Positions 26,586 to 36,829 of a DNA stretch of 64,000 bases are shown here, piece after piece. Below the pieces are notes generated by a model. It did no database searches, was not told the DNA's origin, and saw only the letters and a list, made by a program, of their open reading frames with translations. Both the position numbers and the translations under genes were made by a program. Position 1 is the stretch's first letter. Each line of letters opens with the position of its first letter. Source of the DNA: Polaribacter sp. SA4-12 (GTDB lineage: Bacteria > Bacteroidota > Bacteroidia > Flavobacteriales > Flavobacteriaceae); the NCBI RefSeq assembly GCF_002163675.1, contig NZ_CP019334.1:3515501-3579500 (forward strand), given 5' to 3'.

Positions 26586-27053
26586 GTGATAAACCTAATT
26601 GGTACATATGAATGTAAATCAGATGCTAAGGGAAGATTGATGTTTTCATCAGCCTTCAAAAAGCAACTGTCTTCTGTATTACAAGATGGTTTTGTGGTAA
26701 AGAGAGCTGTTTTTCAGCCTTGTTTAGAGTTGTATCCGATAAGCGAGTGGAACTTGATGATGGAAAAAATCAACAAACTAAATAGGTTTAAAAAAAAGAA
26801 TAATGATTTTATTCGAAGATTTACAGCAGGTGTAAAGATGGTGGAGTTAGATGCAACTGGAAGAATTTTAATTCCGAAAGATTTATTTGAATTCGCTGGT
26901 ATAAAGAAACAGGTAGTAATGTCTTCGTCGGTAAATATTATTGAGATTTGGGATAAAGATAAATACGAAAAAGCTATTGATGATGCATCAGATGATTTTG
27001 CAGATTTAGCTGAAGAAGTAATGGGAAATACAGAATTAGATGAATTATCATAA
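26586..27053 (+). CDS. mraZ: Transcriptional regulator MraZ
   Basis: 155 residues with a GTG start. MraZ is a DNA-binding protein with two AbrB-like half domains; it represses its own dcw operon. The first repeat opens INLIGTYECKSDAKGR, and the second holds VELDATGRILIPKDL (about residues 82-96), both containing the D-x-x-GR motif of the family. The C terminus overlaps rsmH by 14 bases, so translational coupling is likely. Three boxes upstream are the probable operator. Confidence 0.95.
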   Translation: MINLIGTYECKSDAKGRLMFSSAFKKQLSSVLQDGFVVKRAVFQPCLELYPISEWNLMMEKINKLNRFKKKNNDFIRRFTAGVKMVELDATGRILIPKDLFEFAGIKKQVVMSSSVNIIEIWDKDKYEKAIDDASDDFADLAEEVMGNTELDELS

Positions 27054-27939
27054 TCCAGTTTTATTGCAAGAGAGTATAGATGCCCTTTCTATTAAGGAAG
27101 ATGGTGTTTATGTTGATGTTACGTTTGGTGGCGGAGGTCATTCAAGAGAAATTTTAAAAAGACTTGGGGAAAACGGTAAGTTGTTTGGTTTTGATCAAGA
27201 TCCAGATGCTTTGGGTAATGTGATTGATGATGAACGCTTTGTTTTAATTCCTGAAAATTTTAGATATATCTCAAGGTTTTTGAGGTTTAATGGGGTTAGA
27301 AAAGTTGATGGTATTTTGGCTGATTTAGGTGTTTCTTCTCATCAATTTGATGAAGCGGAAAGAGGTTTTTCTACTCGTTTTGATGGTGATTTAGATATGA
27401 GAATGAATCAAAAATCTAAAGTATCGGCAAAAGAGATTGTTAATAAATATTCAGAAGAAAAGTTAGCTGAAATATTGTTTTTGTATGGTGAATTAAGAAA
27501 TTCAAGAAATATTGCAAAAACGATTGTTGAAAAAAGAGCAGAAGAAAAAATAGATACAAGTTTTCAGTTAAGAAAAGTATTGCAAAAGTATTTGCCAAAA
27601 GCAAAAGAACATAAAATAATTGCACAAATATTTCAAGCAATTAGAATAGAAGTAAATGAAGAGTTAGATGTTTTAAAAGAGTTTTTAGAGCAGATTCCGA
27701 ATTTATTAAAAGACGAAGGAAGATTAAGTGTAATCTCATATCACTCCTTAGAAGATAGGTTGGTAAAAAGATTTATAAGAACAGGATTGTTTAGTGGCGA
27801 GCCCGAGAAAGATTTTTTTGGAAACACAAGTGAACCGTTAAAGAAAGTTGGAAAGTTAATAGTACCTACCCCACAGGAAATTAAACTGAACAATAGGGCT
27901 CGCAGCGCTAAATTAAGAATCGCAACATTAAAAAAGTAG
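27040..27939 (+). CDS. rsmH: 16S rRNA m4C1402 methyltransferase RsmH (MraW)
   Basis: 299 residues. N4-methylates C1402 in 16S rRNA with SAM. The SAM loop is VTFGGGGHSREIL, preceded by the family start MNYHNPVLLQESID. ILADLGVSSHQFD, ERGFSTRFDGDLDMRM and ISYHSLEDRLVKRF are signature segments. The ATG lies inside the mraZ coding region, and ftsL follows with no gap. Confidence 0.96.
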   Translation: MNYHNPVLLQESIDALSIKEDGVYVDVTFGGGGHSREILKRLGENGKLFGFDQDPDALGNVIDDERFVLIPENFRYISRFLRFNGVRKVDGILADLGVSSHQFDEAERGFSTRFDGDLDMRMNQKSKVSAKEIVNKYSEEKLAEILFLYGELRNSRNIAKTIVEKRAEEKIDTSFQLRKVLQKYLPKAKEHKIIAQIFQAIRIEVNEELDVLKEFLEQIPNLLKDEGRLSVISYHSLEDRLVKRFIRTGLFSGEPEKDFFGNTSEPLKKVGKLIVPTPQEIKLNNRARSAKLRIATLKK

Positions 27940-28266
27940 ATGTCTAAAGTTAAAAAAGGAGTGTATGATTTTCTAAGAGGAAGTTTCCTTACGGATGAAT
28001 CTGCTTTTAAAAACTGGCGAATTATCATTTTTGTAGTTGTGCTGTTGTTGATTATGATATCGAGTGCGCATAAAGCGGATAAGAAAGTAATTCAGATATC
28101 GAAACTGAATAAAAAGAAAAGAGAATTACGAGCTGAGTACGTTGATACTGGTACTATTTTAATGAGAATGAAAATGGAGTCTAGTATTAGAGAAAAAGCG
28201 AAAACACGAGGTTTAGAGCCTTTGAAGTCCCCTCCCAAAAAAATAAAAGTAACCATTAAAGATTAA
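27940..28266 (+). CDS. ftsL: FtsL-like divisome protein
   Basis: 108 residues. A short cytoplasmic tail, one membrane helix (about 28-44), and a periplasmic coiled-coil stretch rich in Lys, Glu and Arg with hydrophobic heptads. This topology and its position between rsmH and ftsI identify it as FtsL by synteny; the sequence itself is weakly conserved. It would stabilise the FtsQBL complex that activates FtsI and FtsW. It abuts rsmH with no intergenic base and precedes ftsI by 5 bases. Confidence 0.85.
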   Translation: MSKVKKGVYDFLRGSFLTDESAFKNWRIIIFVVVLLLIMISSAHKADKKVIQISKLNKKKRELRAEYVDTGTILMRMKMESSIREKAKTRGLEPLKSPPKKIKVTIKD

Positions 28267-28271
28267 TAAAA

Positions 28272-30287
28272 TTGGCAACTCACAAAAAAAGCATACTTAC
28301 AAAGTTCTACTTGGTAGCAGCTTTTATGACGCTTTTTTTATTGGCAGTGGTGTTTCGTGTGTTTACGATTCAATATTCGGAAGGAGATAAGTATAGAAAA
28401 TTATCTACAGAATTAACAATCAAACACGATACTATTTACGCTAATAAAGGAAATGTATATGCTGCGGATGGAAATCTGTTGGCTACATCTATGTCTAAAT
28501 TTACAATTAGAATGGATGTTGTTGCTGTAGATGGAAATGTTTTTGAGAAAAATATTGCAGCATTATCTGTTGAGTTATCTAAGATGCTAGGAAGAACTTC
28601 TGGTTATTATCAAAGTAAATTAAGAAAAGCAAAAAAGAGACGAAATAGGTATTTATTAATTGCTAGAAATATTGGGTATACAGATTATCTAAAAATGAAG
28701 CAATTTCCTATTTTCAAAAAAGGAGTTTATAGAGGTGGGTTTATAGCAGAACATAAAACGGTTAGGTCGCATCCGATTGGTAAAATCGCAGAACGTACAA
28801 TTGGTTATGATGACTTTAGAGGTGGAGCAGGTATTGAAGGTGCTTTTGCAGATTATATGCAAGGTAAGAATGGTTTGCGTCGGAAACAGAAAATTGCTAA
28901 AAACCAATGGAAGCCAATTAATGATGTAAATGAAAAAGAGCCTATTGATGGTCATGATATTATTACAACGATAGATGTTAATATTCAAGATATTACGCAT
29001 CACGCTTTGTTAAGTAAGTTAGAATATTTTGAAGCAGATCATGGTTGTGCTGTGGTTATGGAAACTGCAACAGGAGAAATTAAAGCGATTTCTAATTTAG
29101 GAAGAACTTCTAAAGGAACTTATTACGAGAAAAGAAATTACGCGGTTTGGGAAAGTCATGAACCTGGTTCTACTTTTAAGTTAGCAAGTTTAATGGTTGC
29201 TTTAGATGATAAGGTAATTGATACTTCTACTGTTATTGATACGGAAAAAGGTCGAATTTATATTCATAATAGAAAAGTTGAAGATTCTCATAGAGGTGGT
29301 TATGGTAAGATTTCTGCAGCAAGAGTTTTTGAGGTTTCTTCAAATGTTGGAATCGTAAAAATTATTAAAAAACATTATGATAATAATCCACAAAAATATT
29401 ATGATAAAATGGTGGAATATGGATTTACAAAGCCAATTGGGTTTCAAATACAAGGAGAAGGAAAGCCTTATGTGCCAAGTCCAAAAGATAAAAGTTGGAA
29501 TAAGATTTCTTTAGAATGGATGTCTTGGGGTTACGGAGTTTCTGTAACGCCAATGCAAATATTGATGTTTTATAATGCTGTTGCTAATAATGGGGTAATG
29601 GTAAAACCAATGTTTATTAAAGAATTACGAAGACAAGATAAAACTGAAAAAGTTTTTGAGACTGAAATTGTAAATCAAAAAATAGCATCAGAGGAAACAT
29701 TGAAGAAGTTAAGAAAAGTAATGGAAAATGTGGTTATAAAAGGAACTGCAAAAAACATTTATTCTTCCAATTTTTCTATGGCAGGAAAAACAGGAACTGC
29801 AAAAAAATACATTCCAAGAACTAAAGATAAAAATGGTGAATGGCAAGGTGGGTATTATTCAAGTAAACATTACGTAGCATCATTTGCCGGTTTTTTCCCT
29901 GCGGATAAACCAAAATACTCTTGCATTGTTGTAATTCATGATCCAAAGAAAGAAAAAGGATATTATGGAGCAACAGTTGCTGCGCCTATTTTTAAAGAAA
30001 TTGCTCAAAAAATATATACAACAACTCCTGTAAACAATCAATCTGTAGATGATGAGGTGAAGTTTGCTTCGATTGAAAAACAGTTTGATAAATACAATAA
30101 CCAACTTAATAAAGAGTATCAGAAGATTCCAAATGTTTACGGAATGTCCGGGATGGATGCGCTGTCTTTATTGGAGAATATTGGATTAAAAGTGAAGCTC
30201 ACAGGTATGGGTAAGGTGAAATCTCAATCACTTAAAAAAGGAGAGGTGTTAGTTAAAGGTAGTACTATTATTTTAAAACTGTCATAA
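28272..30287 (+). CDS. ftsI: Septal transpeptidase FtsI (PBP3-like), TTG start, PASTA domain
   Basis: 671 residues. A class B penicillin-binding protein that cross-links septal peptidoglycan. An N-terminal membrane helix (about 12-30) is followed by the PBP dimerisation domain, then the transpeptidase with the three motifs: Ser300 in PGSTFK, SxN in SSNVG, and KTGT at Lys506. A C-terminal PASTA domain (about 610-671) is visible, unlike in E. coli FtsI. The start at 28272 is TTG; no ATG exists before the membrane helix, and Met19 is inside it. Transcribed within the dcw cluster. Confidence 0.94.
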   Translation: MATHKKSILTKFYLVAAFMTLFLLAVVFRVFTIQYSEGDKYRKLSTELTIKHDTIYANKGNVYAADGNLLATSMSKFTIRMDVVAVDGNVFEKNIAALSVELSKMLGRTSGYYQSKLRKAKKRRNRYLLIARNIGYTDYLKMKQFPIFKKGVYRGGFIAEHKTVRSHPIGKIAERTIGYDDFRGGAGIEGAFADYMQGKNGLRRKQKIAKNQWKPINDVNEKEPIDGHDIITTIDVNIQDITHHALLSKLEYFEADHGCAVVMETATGEIKAISNLGRTSKGTYYEKRNYAVWESHEPGSTFKLASLMVALDDKVIDTSTVIDTEKGRIYIHNRKVEDSHRGGYGKISAARVFEVSSNVGIVKIIKKHYDNNPQKYYDKMVEYGFTKPIGFQIQGEGKPYVPSPKDKSWNKISLEWMSWGYGVSVTPMQILMFYNAVANNGVMVKPMFIKELRRQDKTEKVFETEIVNQKIASEETLKKLRKVMENVVIKGTAKNIYSSNFSMAGKTGTAKKYIPRTKDKNGEWQGGYYSSKHYVASFAGFFPADKPKYSCIVVIHDPKKEKGYYGATVAAPIFKEIAQKIYTTTPVNNQSVDDEVKFASIEKQFDKYNNQLNKEYQKIPNVYGMSGMDALSLLENIGLKVKLTGMGKVKSQSLKKGEVLVKGSTIILKLS

Positions 30288-30288
30288 G

Positions 30289-31752
30289 CTGAAGAATTTA
30301 AAAGACATATTATATCAGGTTTCTATTAATCAAGTATTTGGACTTACAAATATTGAGATAAATAGTATTGTTTTCGATTCTAGAAAAGTTGGAGAAAATG
30401 ATGTTTTTATTGCTCAAAAGGGAGTTACAGTTGATGGGCATTTATATATAGAGAAAGCAATTGGTTTAGGTGCTGTTGCAATTATATGTGAAGATTTTCC
30501 TGCGGATAAAAAAGAAGGAATTACATACGTTCAAGTTGCTGATGCAAATGTAGCTTTGGCTATTATGGCTTCTAACTTTTATGATAATCCGTCTAAAAAG
30601 TTACCTCTTGTTGGTGTAACGGGTACAAATGGAAAAACAACGATTGCATCACTTTTATATCAATTATTTAAAAAAGCAGGTTATAAAGTTGGTTTGTTAT
30701 CAACTGTAAAAATTTTAGTTGATGAAACTGAGTTTAAAGCAACACATACAACTCCAGATTCTGTAACAATCAATTCGTATTTAGATAAGATGATTGATGC
30801 AGGTGTGGATTATTGTTTTATGGAAGTGAGTTCTCATGGGATTCATCAAAAAAGGACAGAAGGATTAACTTTTGCTGGAGGGATTTTCACCAATTTATCG
30901 CATGATCATTTAGATTATCATGAAACTTTTGCGGAATATAGAAATGTAAAAAAATCATTTTTTGACTCTTTGTCTAAGTCCGCTTTTGCGCTTACAAACA
31001 TCGATGATAAAAATGGAAACTTCATGTTGCAAAACACGAAGGCAAAAAAGAAAACGTACGCTTTAAAAACATTAGCAGACTATAAAGCCAAAATTTTAGA
31101 AAAGCAATTTTCTGGAACGCTTTTAAAAATTAATGAAACAGAAGTTTGGACGAAGTTAATAGGTCAGTTTAATGCTTCTAATTTATTAGCAATTTTCGCG
31201 ACAGCAGAATTGTTAGATTTAGAAAAGCTAGAAATATTAACAATTATAAGTCAGTTAGAAAACGTTAGTGGACGTTTTGAGTATGTTATTTCGGAAGACG
31301 GTGTTACGGCAATTGTAGATTATGCTCATACTCCAGATGCGTTAAAAAATGTATTGGAAACCATTAATGATATTAGAACTGGAAACGAAAAAGTAATTAC
31401 AGTTGTCGGTTGTGGTGGAGATAGAGATAAAACAAAGAGACCAAAAATGGCGCACATTGCTTCGCAATTAAGTAATCAAGCAATTTTTACATCAGACAAT
31501 CCTAGGACAGAAAACGCACAAACCATTTTAGATGAAATGGAAAATGGTGTAGCTGCTGTAAACTATAAAAAAACATTATCAATTTCAGATAGAAGACAAG
31601 CTATAAAAACTGCTTGTAAATTTTCTGAAAGTGGGGATATCATATTAATTGCAGGAAAAGGGCATGAGGATTATCAAGAAATAAATGGAGTTAGAGCTCA
31701 TTTTGATGATTTAGAGGAAGTGAAGAATTGTTTCAATCAATTAAAAAAATAA
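30289..31752 (+). CDS. murE: UDP-MurNAc-tripeptide synthetase MurE (meso-DAP-adding), probable CTG start
   Basis: 487 residues if started at the CTG at 30289. Adds meso-diaminopimelate to UDP-MurNAc-Ala-Glu in the cytosol. The N-terminal UDP-binding domain runs from KNLKDILYQVSI, the ATP loop is GTNGKTT (from residue 112), and DNPR at residues 403-406 is the signature for meso-DAP specificity. No ATG, GTG or TTG lies upstream in frame: a TAA (30274-30276) blocks it, and the next Met (30556) would lose the whole N-terminal domain. One base separates CTG from the ftsI stop, so reinitiation after ftsI is plausible. Confidence 0.88.
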   Translation: MKNLKDILYQVSINQVFGLTNIEINSIVFDSRKVGENDVFIAQKGVTVDGHLYIEKAIGLGAVAIICEDFPADKKEGITYVQVADANVALAIMASNFYDNPSKKLPLVGVTGTNGKTTIASLLYQLFKKAGYKVGLLSTVKILVDETEFKATHTTPDSVTINSYLDKMIDAGVDYCFMEVSSHGIHQKRTEGLTFAGGIFTNLSHDHLDYHETFAEYRNVKKSFFDSLSKSAFALTNIDDKNGNFMLQNTKAKKKTYALKTLADYKAKILEKQFSGTLLKINETEVWTKLIGQFNASNLLAIFATAELLDLEKLEILTIISQLENVSGRFEYVISEDGVTAIVDYAHTPDALKNVLETINDIRTGNEKVITVVGCGGDRDKTKRPKMAHIASQLSNQAIFTSDNPRTENAQTILDEMENGVAAVNYKKTLSISDRRQAIKTACKFSESGDIILIAGKGHEDYQEINGVRAHFDDLEEVKNCFNQLKK

Positions 31753-31758
31753 TTAAGA

Positions 31759-32985
31759 ATGCTGTATTATTTATTCGAATATTTAGAAAGTCAATTTAGT
31801 TTTCCAGGAGCTAGTGTGTTTCAATTTATCACATTTAGAGCAGCTGCAGCATTTATTTTGTCTTTATTGATTTCTTCAATTTTTGGTAAGAGAATCATTA
31901 GTTTTTTACAAAGACAGCAAGTAGGTGAGTCTATTAGAGATTTAGGATTGGAAGGACAAATTCAAAAAGCTGGAACTCCTACAATGGGTGGAGTTATTAT
32001 CATTTTAGCAACTTTGATTCCTGCTTTATTATTAGCGAAATTAGACAACGTTTATATAATCCTTTTAGTGATTACAACACTTTGGATGGGGTTAATTGGT
32101 TTTATAGACGATTACATAAAAGTATTCAAAAAAGACAAAGGAGGTTTAAGCGGTAAGTTTAAAGTTTTAGGTCAAGTTGGTTTAGGAATCATTGTAGGTT
32201 CTATGCTTTATTTTAATGATGGAGTTACTATAAAAGAACAATTACCAGTTGAGCAGCAAATAATAAATAAAGAAGGAAGAAGAATCGTTTTTGGTGATGC
32301 TCATAAGTCTACAAAAACAACCGTTCCGTTTTTTAAGAATAATGAATTAGACTACTCAAAAGCTTTCAGTTTTTTAGGAGATGGATATGAGAAGTATGGG
32401 TGGATCGTTTTTATTTTTATTACTGTCTTTATTGTAACGGGAGTTTCAAATGGAGCGAATTTAACTGATGGGATAGATGGTTTAGCAGCAGGTTCTTCAG
32501 CAATTATTGTAATAACACTAGCGCTTTTTGCGTGGGTTTCTGGTAATATTATTTTCGCTGATTATTTAGACGTAATGTATATACCAGATTCTGGAGAAAT
32601 GACCGTTTTTATTCTTGCGTTTGCAGGAGCTTTAATTGGTTTTCTTTGGTACAATACGTATCCAGCACAAGTTTTTATGGGTGATACTGGTAGTTTAACA
32701 ATTGGTGGAATTATAGCAGTTATTGCAATTGCAATTCGTAAAGAATTATTGCTTCCAATTTTAGCAGGAATCTTTGTAGTAGAAAATCTTTCAGTAATCA
32801 TGCAAGTGTCTTGGTTTAAGTATACCAAAAAGAAATTTGGAGAAGGAAGAAGAGTTTTTAGAATGGCGCCTTTGCATCACCATTATCAAAAATTAAGCTA
32901 TCACGAAAGTAAAATTGTAGTCCGATTTTGGATTGTAGGAATTATGTTGGCAGTATTGGCAATAGTTACTTTGAAATTGAGATAA
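31759..32985 (+). CDS. mraY: Phospho-MurNAc-pentapeptide translocase MraY
   Basis: 408 residues. A ten-helix inner membrane enzyme moving phospho-MurNAc-pentapeptide onto undecaprenyl phosphate to make lipid I. Hallmark segments are [27 protein letters not shown] (metal-binding Asp pair), [14 protein letters not shown], and [12 protein letters not shown] soluble insert of about 50 residues (about 158-205) is larger than in E. coli and seems to be a Bacteroidetes trait. It is 6 bases after murE. Confidence 0.96.
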   Translation: MLYYLFEYLESQFSFPGASVFQFITFRAAAAFILSLLISSIFGKRIISFLQRQQVGESIRDLGLEGQIQKAGTPTMGGVIIILATLIPALLLAKLDNVYIILLVITTLWMGLIGFIDDYIKVFKKDKGGLSGKFKVLGQVGLGIIVGSMLYFNDGVTIKEQLPVEQQIINKEGRRIVFGDAHKSTKTTVPFFKNNELDYSKAFSFLGDGYEKYGWIVFIFITVFIVTGVSNGANLTDGIDGLAAGSSAIIVITLALFAWVSGNIIFADYLDVMYIPDSGEMTVFILAFAGALIGFLWYNTYPAQVFMGDTGSLTIGGIIAVIAIAIRKELLLPILAGIFVVENLSVIMQVSWFKYTKKKFGEGRRVFRMAPLHHHYQKLSYHESKIVVRFWIVGIMLAVLAIVTLKLR

Positions 32986-32990
32986 TAAAA

Positions 32991-33115
32991 TGTCCATCTT
33001 AATCTTCCCGAAGGGAAGAGTTTGGCAAGTTTGTGAAGAAATAAAATTAAAAAATGAATAACCAAGATAAATATAAGAGTGAGAAAAAGTCCTCCTTTGG
33101 AGGATTTAGGAGGCT
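32991..33115. repeat. Two-hairpin dispersed repeat between mraY and murD, copy 1
   Basis: Hairpins CTTCCCGAAGGGAAG (33004-33018) and CCTCCTTTGGAGG (33091-33103), joined by AT-rich DNA. A homologous pair lies at 34449-34564. This copy runs into murD: the second hairpin encodes part of the MurD N-terminal extension. Confidence 0.7.
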
Positions 33116-34439
33116 TGTAATTCTTGGTGGCGGAGAAAGTGGTGTTGGTGCAGCGCTTTTAGGAAAGCAAAAAGGATATGAAGTCTTTGTATCGGACAAA
33201 GGTGAAATATCAAAAAAATATAAAGAAGTTCTTTTACATAATAAGATTGAATTTGAGGAGAAAAATCATTCAGAAAGCAAAATTTTAAATGCTGATGTAG
33301 TGGTTAAAAGCCCTGGAATTCCTGATACAGTTCCATTAATTTTAAAGTTGAAGGAAAATTCAATTCCTGTTATTTCAGAAATTGAATTTGCAGCACAATT
33401 TACAAATGCTAAAATTATTGGAATTACAGGTTCGAATGGTAAAACGACTACAACATTATTATTGCATCATATTTTAAAGAAAGCAGGTTTTAATGTTGGA
33501 ATAGCAGGGAATATTGGAGATAGTTTTGCGCAACAAGTAGCAGAACAATCGTATGAAAATTATGTGTTGGAGTTGAGTAGTTTTCAGTTAGATGGAATTG
33601 AAGAGTTTAATAGCCATATTGCAATTTTAACCAATATTTCACCAGATCATTTAGATCGATATGAGTACGATTTTGATAAGTATGTAGAATCAAAATTTAG
33701 AATAACAAAGAATCAAAAGGAAACTGATTATTTAATTTATGATGCAGATGATGAAGCAATCAATAATTGGTTAAAAAAGAATAAAACAAAAGCAAAATTA
33801 GTTCCATTTTCAATTGAACAAGAATTAGAATACGGAGCTTATTTGAAAGATAATAATATTATGATCAACATAAATAAAGAAAAACTTACTATGCCATTAT
33901 CAACTTTATCAGTTAAAGGAAAACATAATACTAAAAATGCTATGGCAGCAACAATGGCTGCACAATTATTAAAAGCAAGAAGGCAAGTTATAAAAGAAAG
34001 TTTAGAAGATTTTGAGGGTGCGGAGCATCGTTTAGAAAAAGTAGCTAAAATTAGAGATGTAGAATATATAAACGATTCTAAAGCAACCAACGTTAATGCA
34101 ACTTATTATGCATTAGAATGTATGGAAAAAACTACCGTTTGGATTGTTGGTGGTGTTGATAAAGGGAATGATTATAATGATTTATTGCCTTTGGTGAGAG
34201 AAAAAGTGAAAGCGATTGTTTGTTTAGGTCTTGATAATGATAAAATTAAAGAAACGTTTGGTAATGTCGTTGATATTATTGTTGAAACTGCAGGTGCTGA
34301 AGAAGCTGTAAAGGTTTCTCATAAGTTAGCAGAAAGAGGAGAAACTGTTTTATTGTCGCCTTGTTGTGCAAGTTTTGATTTATTTGAAAACTATGAAGAT
34401 AGAGGTCGTCAATTTAAGAAAGCGGTAAGAAATTTATAA
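33054..34439 (+). CDS. murD: UDP-MurNAc-L-Ala:D-Glu ligase MurD with repeat-derived N terminus
   Basis: 461 residues. Adds D-Glu to UDP-MurNAc-Ala. The canonical start of the protein is about residue 19 (RRLVILGGGESGVG); the ATP loop is GSNGKTTTT, and NISPDHLDRY and INDSKATNVNAT are Mur-ligase signatures. The only in-frame start is the ATG at 33054, which lies within a dispersed repeat, so about 18 N-terminal residues (SSFGGF and its neighbours) are translated repeat DNA. No other ATG, GTG or TTG is available before residue 40. Confidence 0.92.
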   Translation: MNNQDKYKSEKKSSFGGFRRLVILGGGESGVGAALLGKQKGYEVFVSDKGEISKKYKEVLLHNKIEFEEKNHSESKILNADVVVKSPGIPDTVPLILKLKENSIPVISEIEFAAQFTNAKIIGITGSNGKTTTTLLLHHILKKAGFNVGIAGNIGDSFAQQVAEQSYENYVLELSSFQLDGIEEFNSHIAILTNISPDHLDRYEYDFDKYVESKFRITKNQKETDYLIYDADDEAINNWLKKNKTKAKLVPFSIEQELEYGAYLKDNNIMININKEKLTMPLSTLSVKGKHNTKNAMAATMAAQLLKARRQVIKESLEDFEGAEHRLEKVAKIRDVEYINDSKATNVNATYYALECMEKTTVWIVGGVDKGNDYNDLLPLVREKVKAIVCLGLDNDKIKETFGNVVDIIVETAGAEEAVKVSHKLAERGETVLLSPCCASFDLFENYEDRGRQFKKAVRNL

Positions 34440-34448
34440 AAAGAAAAG

Positions 34449-34564
34449 CTCATTCCAACCTTCCCAAAGGGAAGGAGCTAGCAAGTTAGAGGAAGAAAAA
34501 TAGAAAAAAACAAGAATAAATTTACATAATAGTATTTCTCTCCTTTGGAGAGATTAAGAGAGGC
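34449..34564. repeat. Two-hairpin dispersed repeat between murD and ftsW, copy 2
   Basis: Hairpins CCTTCCCAAAGGGAAGG (34459-34475) and CTCTCCTTTGGAGAG (34538-34552). Same order and orientation as the copy before murD, ending 2 bases before the ftsW ATG. Confidence 0.75.
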
Positions 34565-34566
34565 CG

Positions 34567-35751
34567 ATGAAAACCATTTTTCAACATATAAAAGGAGATA
34601 AAACCATTTGGGCAATTGTTGCTGTTTTGGCAATATTCTCATTTATGCCAGTTTATAGCGCAAGCACAAACTTGGTGTATGTTGTTGGTAATGGGTCTAC
34701 TTTGGGTCATTTAGTAAAACATATTGTTTTATTAATTATGGGTTTTGCTATTATTTATGGAGTACATAAAGTGCCTTATAGATATTTTTCTGGAGGATCT
34801 GTTTTAATGCTTCCTGTTGTTATTGTTCTGTTGATTTTTACCTTAGCACAAGGAACAATAATCGGTGGGGCAAACGCAAGTAGATGGATTCGAATTGGAG
34901 GAATAGGTTTTCAGACATCAACCTTAGCAGGATTGGTTTTAATGGTTTATGTAGCAAGGTATTTGGCTAGAAATAAAGAAAAGGAAATCAATTTTAAAGA
35001 AAGTTTATGGCAACTTTGGGTTCCTGTTGCTTTTGTTTTAGCATTGATATTACCTGCAAATTTTTCTACTACAGCAATCATTTTTGTAATGATTTTAATG
35101 GTGACTTTTATAGGAGGTTATCCAATAAAATATATCGGATTTATTCTAGGAGCAGGAATTGTTATGTTGTCAATTTTTGTTTTGGTGGCAAAAGCGTTTC
35201 CAGATGCGATGCCAAATAGAGTTCAGACTTGGCAAAATAGAATTGAGAGTTTTTCTGACGAAGAAGGTAAAGAAGCATATCAAGTTGAAAAGGCTAAAAT
35301 TGCCATTGCAACTGGAGGAACATTTGGAGTTGGTCCGGGGAAAAGTATTCAAAAGAACTTTTTACCTCAATCTACATCCGATTTTATTTTTGCAATCATT
35401 GTAGAAGAATATGGATTAATTGGAGGTTTTGTTATTGTGTCCATTTACTTTTTATTGATGTTTAGAATCTTTGTGGTGATACGAAAAACAACTACAATTT
35501 TCGGAACTTTATTAGTATTAGGTGTTGGGCTTCCAATCATATTTCAAGCATCAATAAATATGGCAGTTGCCACTAATTTATTTCCGGTTACTGGGCAAAC
35601 ATTACCACTAATTAGTAGTGGAGGTACTTCTATTTGGATGACTTGTTTTGCGTTGGGAATGATATTAAGTGTAAGTGCATCAAAAGAAGAAACAGAAGAA
35701 GATATTTTAGATGATAACCCTTTAAACATACTTCATGAAACAATCGATTAA
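34567..35751 (+). CDS. ftsW: Septal peptidoglycan polymerase FtsW
   Basis: 394 residues. SEDS-family membrane glycosyltransferase that polymerises lipid II at the septum with FtsI. About ten membrane segments are visible. Family signatures are [25 protein letters not shown] (catalytic Asp region differs as in Bacteroidetes), and the C-terminal [14 protein letters not shown]. Position in the dcw cluster supports FtsW over RodA. The start ATG lies just after a dispersed repeat, and its last 17 bases overlap murG. Confidence 0.95.
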   Translation: MKTIFQHIKGDKTIWAIVAVLAIFSFMPVYSASTNLVYVVGNGSTLGHLVKHIVLLIMGFAIIYGVHKVPYRYFSGGSVLMLPVVIVLLIFTLAQGTIIGGANASRWIRIGGIGFQTSTLAGLVLMVYVARYLARNKEKEINFKESLWQLWVPVAFVLALILPANFSTTAIIFVMILMVTFIGGYPIKYIGFILGAGIVMLSIFVLVAKAFPDAMPNRVQTWQNRIESFSDEEGKEAYQVEKAKIAIATGGTFGVGPGKSIQKNFLPQSTSDFIFAIIVEEYGLIGGFVIVSIYFLLMFRIFVVIRKTTTIFGTLLVLGVGLPIIFQASINMAVATNLFPVTGQTLPLISSGGTSIWMTCFALGMILSVSASKEETEEDILDDNPLNILHETID

Positions 35752-36829
35752 CATATTAATTTCTGGTGGAGGAACAGGCGGTCATATTTATCCTGCAATT
35801 GCTATTGCAAACGAATTGAAATTGCGTTATCCTGATGCGGATTTCTTGTTTGTTGGAGCAAAAGATAAGATGGAAATGGAAAAAGTTCCACATGCAGGTT
35901 ATGAAATTAAAGGATTGTGGATTTCTGGAATTCAAAGAAAGTTGACTTTAGCTAATTTATCATTTCCATTTAAAATGATAAGTAGTTTGTGGAATGCGTC
36001 TAATATTATAAGGAAATTTAAACCAGATATTGCTATTGGTACAGGCGGTTTTGCTAGTGGACCAACATTGATTATGGCGGGTAGAAAAGGAGTACCGACT
36101 TTAATACAAGAACAGAATTCGTACCCAGGAATTACAAATAAATTGTTGAGTAAAAAAGCACAGAAAATTTGTGTTGCTTATGATAATTTAGAGCGTTTTT
36201 TTCCTGCGGATAAAATTGTAAAAACAGGAAACCCTGTTCGTCAAGATTTATTATCGATTCATTCTAAAACGGATGAAGGAAAAGATTTTTTTGGTATAGA
36301 TAAAAAGAAGAAAACCATTTTAGTTTTAGGAGGGAGTTTAGGAGCGAGAAAAATAAACCAATTGGTAGAAACGAATTTAGAGTTCTTTAAAAACCAAGAA
36401 GTACAAGTTATTTGGCAATGTGGTAAATTTTATTTTGAAGAATATAAAAAGTATGATGAGTTAAAGGGTATTCAGGTTCATCAATATGTAAATAGAATGG
36501 ATTTGGCTTATGCTGCAGCAGATATTATTATTTCTAGAGCAGGAGCAAGTTCAGTTTCTGAATTATGTATTGTAGGGAAGCCTGTGATTTTTATTCCTTC
36601 TCCAAATGTGGCAGAAGATCATCAAACAAAAAATGCAAAGTCAATTGCAGATAAACATGGAGCAATTTTATTAAAAGAAAGTGAGTTGGATACATTTCCA
36701 ATTGTATTTGAAACTTTAATAAAAGATAAAGGTAAACAAGAGCATTTATCAGAAAATATAAATGAATTGGCTCTTCCAGGTGCAACATCAGATATTGTTA
36801 ACGAAGTAGAAAAATTACTAAAAAAGTGA
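35735..36829 (+). CDS. murG: Undecaprenyldiphospho-MurNAc-pentapeptide GlcNAc transferase MurG
   Basis: 364 residues, a GT-B fold enzyme at the inner membrane's cytoplasmic face that makes lipid II. The N-terminal loop is [24 protein letters not shown] and [12 protein letters not shown] follow, and the C-terminal UDP-GlcNAc site is [11 protein letters not shown]. It overlaps ftsW by 17 bases and murC by 4 bases, so translational coupling is likely. Confidence 0.97.
   Translation: MKQSINILISGGGTGGHIYPAIAIANELKLRYPDADFLFVGAKDKMEMEKVPHAGYEIKGLWISGIQRKLTLANLSFPFKMISSLWNASNIIRKFKPDIAIGTGGFASGPTLIMAGRKGVPTLIQEQNSYPGITNKLLSKKAQKICVAYDNLERFFPADKIVKTGNPVRQDLLSIHSKTDEGKDFFGIDKKKKTILVLGGSLGARKINQLVETNLEFFKNQEVQVIWQCGKFYFEEYKKYDELKGIQVHQYVNRMDLAYAAADIIISRAGASSVSELCIVGKPVIFIPSPNVAEDHQTKNAKSIADKHGAILLKESELDTFPIVFETLIKDKGKQEHLSENINELALPGATSDIVNEVEKLLKK

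Noticed and set aside
27940..28266. ORF 27741-28028 and other reverse frames inside the dcw cluster
   Set aside because: They are shadows of well-recognised genes in the opposite frame, without own motifs or promoters.
30556..31752. MurE starting at the ATG at 30556 (truncated gene or frameshift)
   Set aside because: The frame upstream is open and codes for a normal N-terminal UDP-binding domain back to CTG at 30289. No frameshift is needed.
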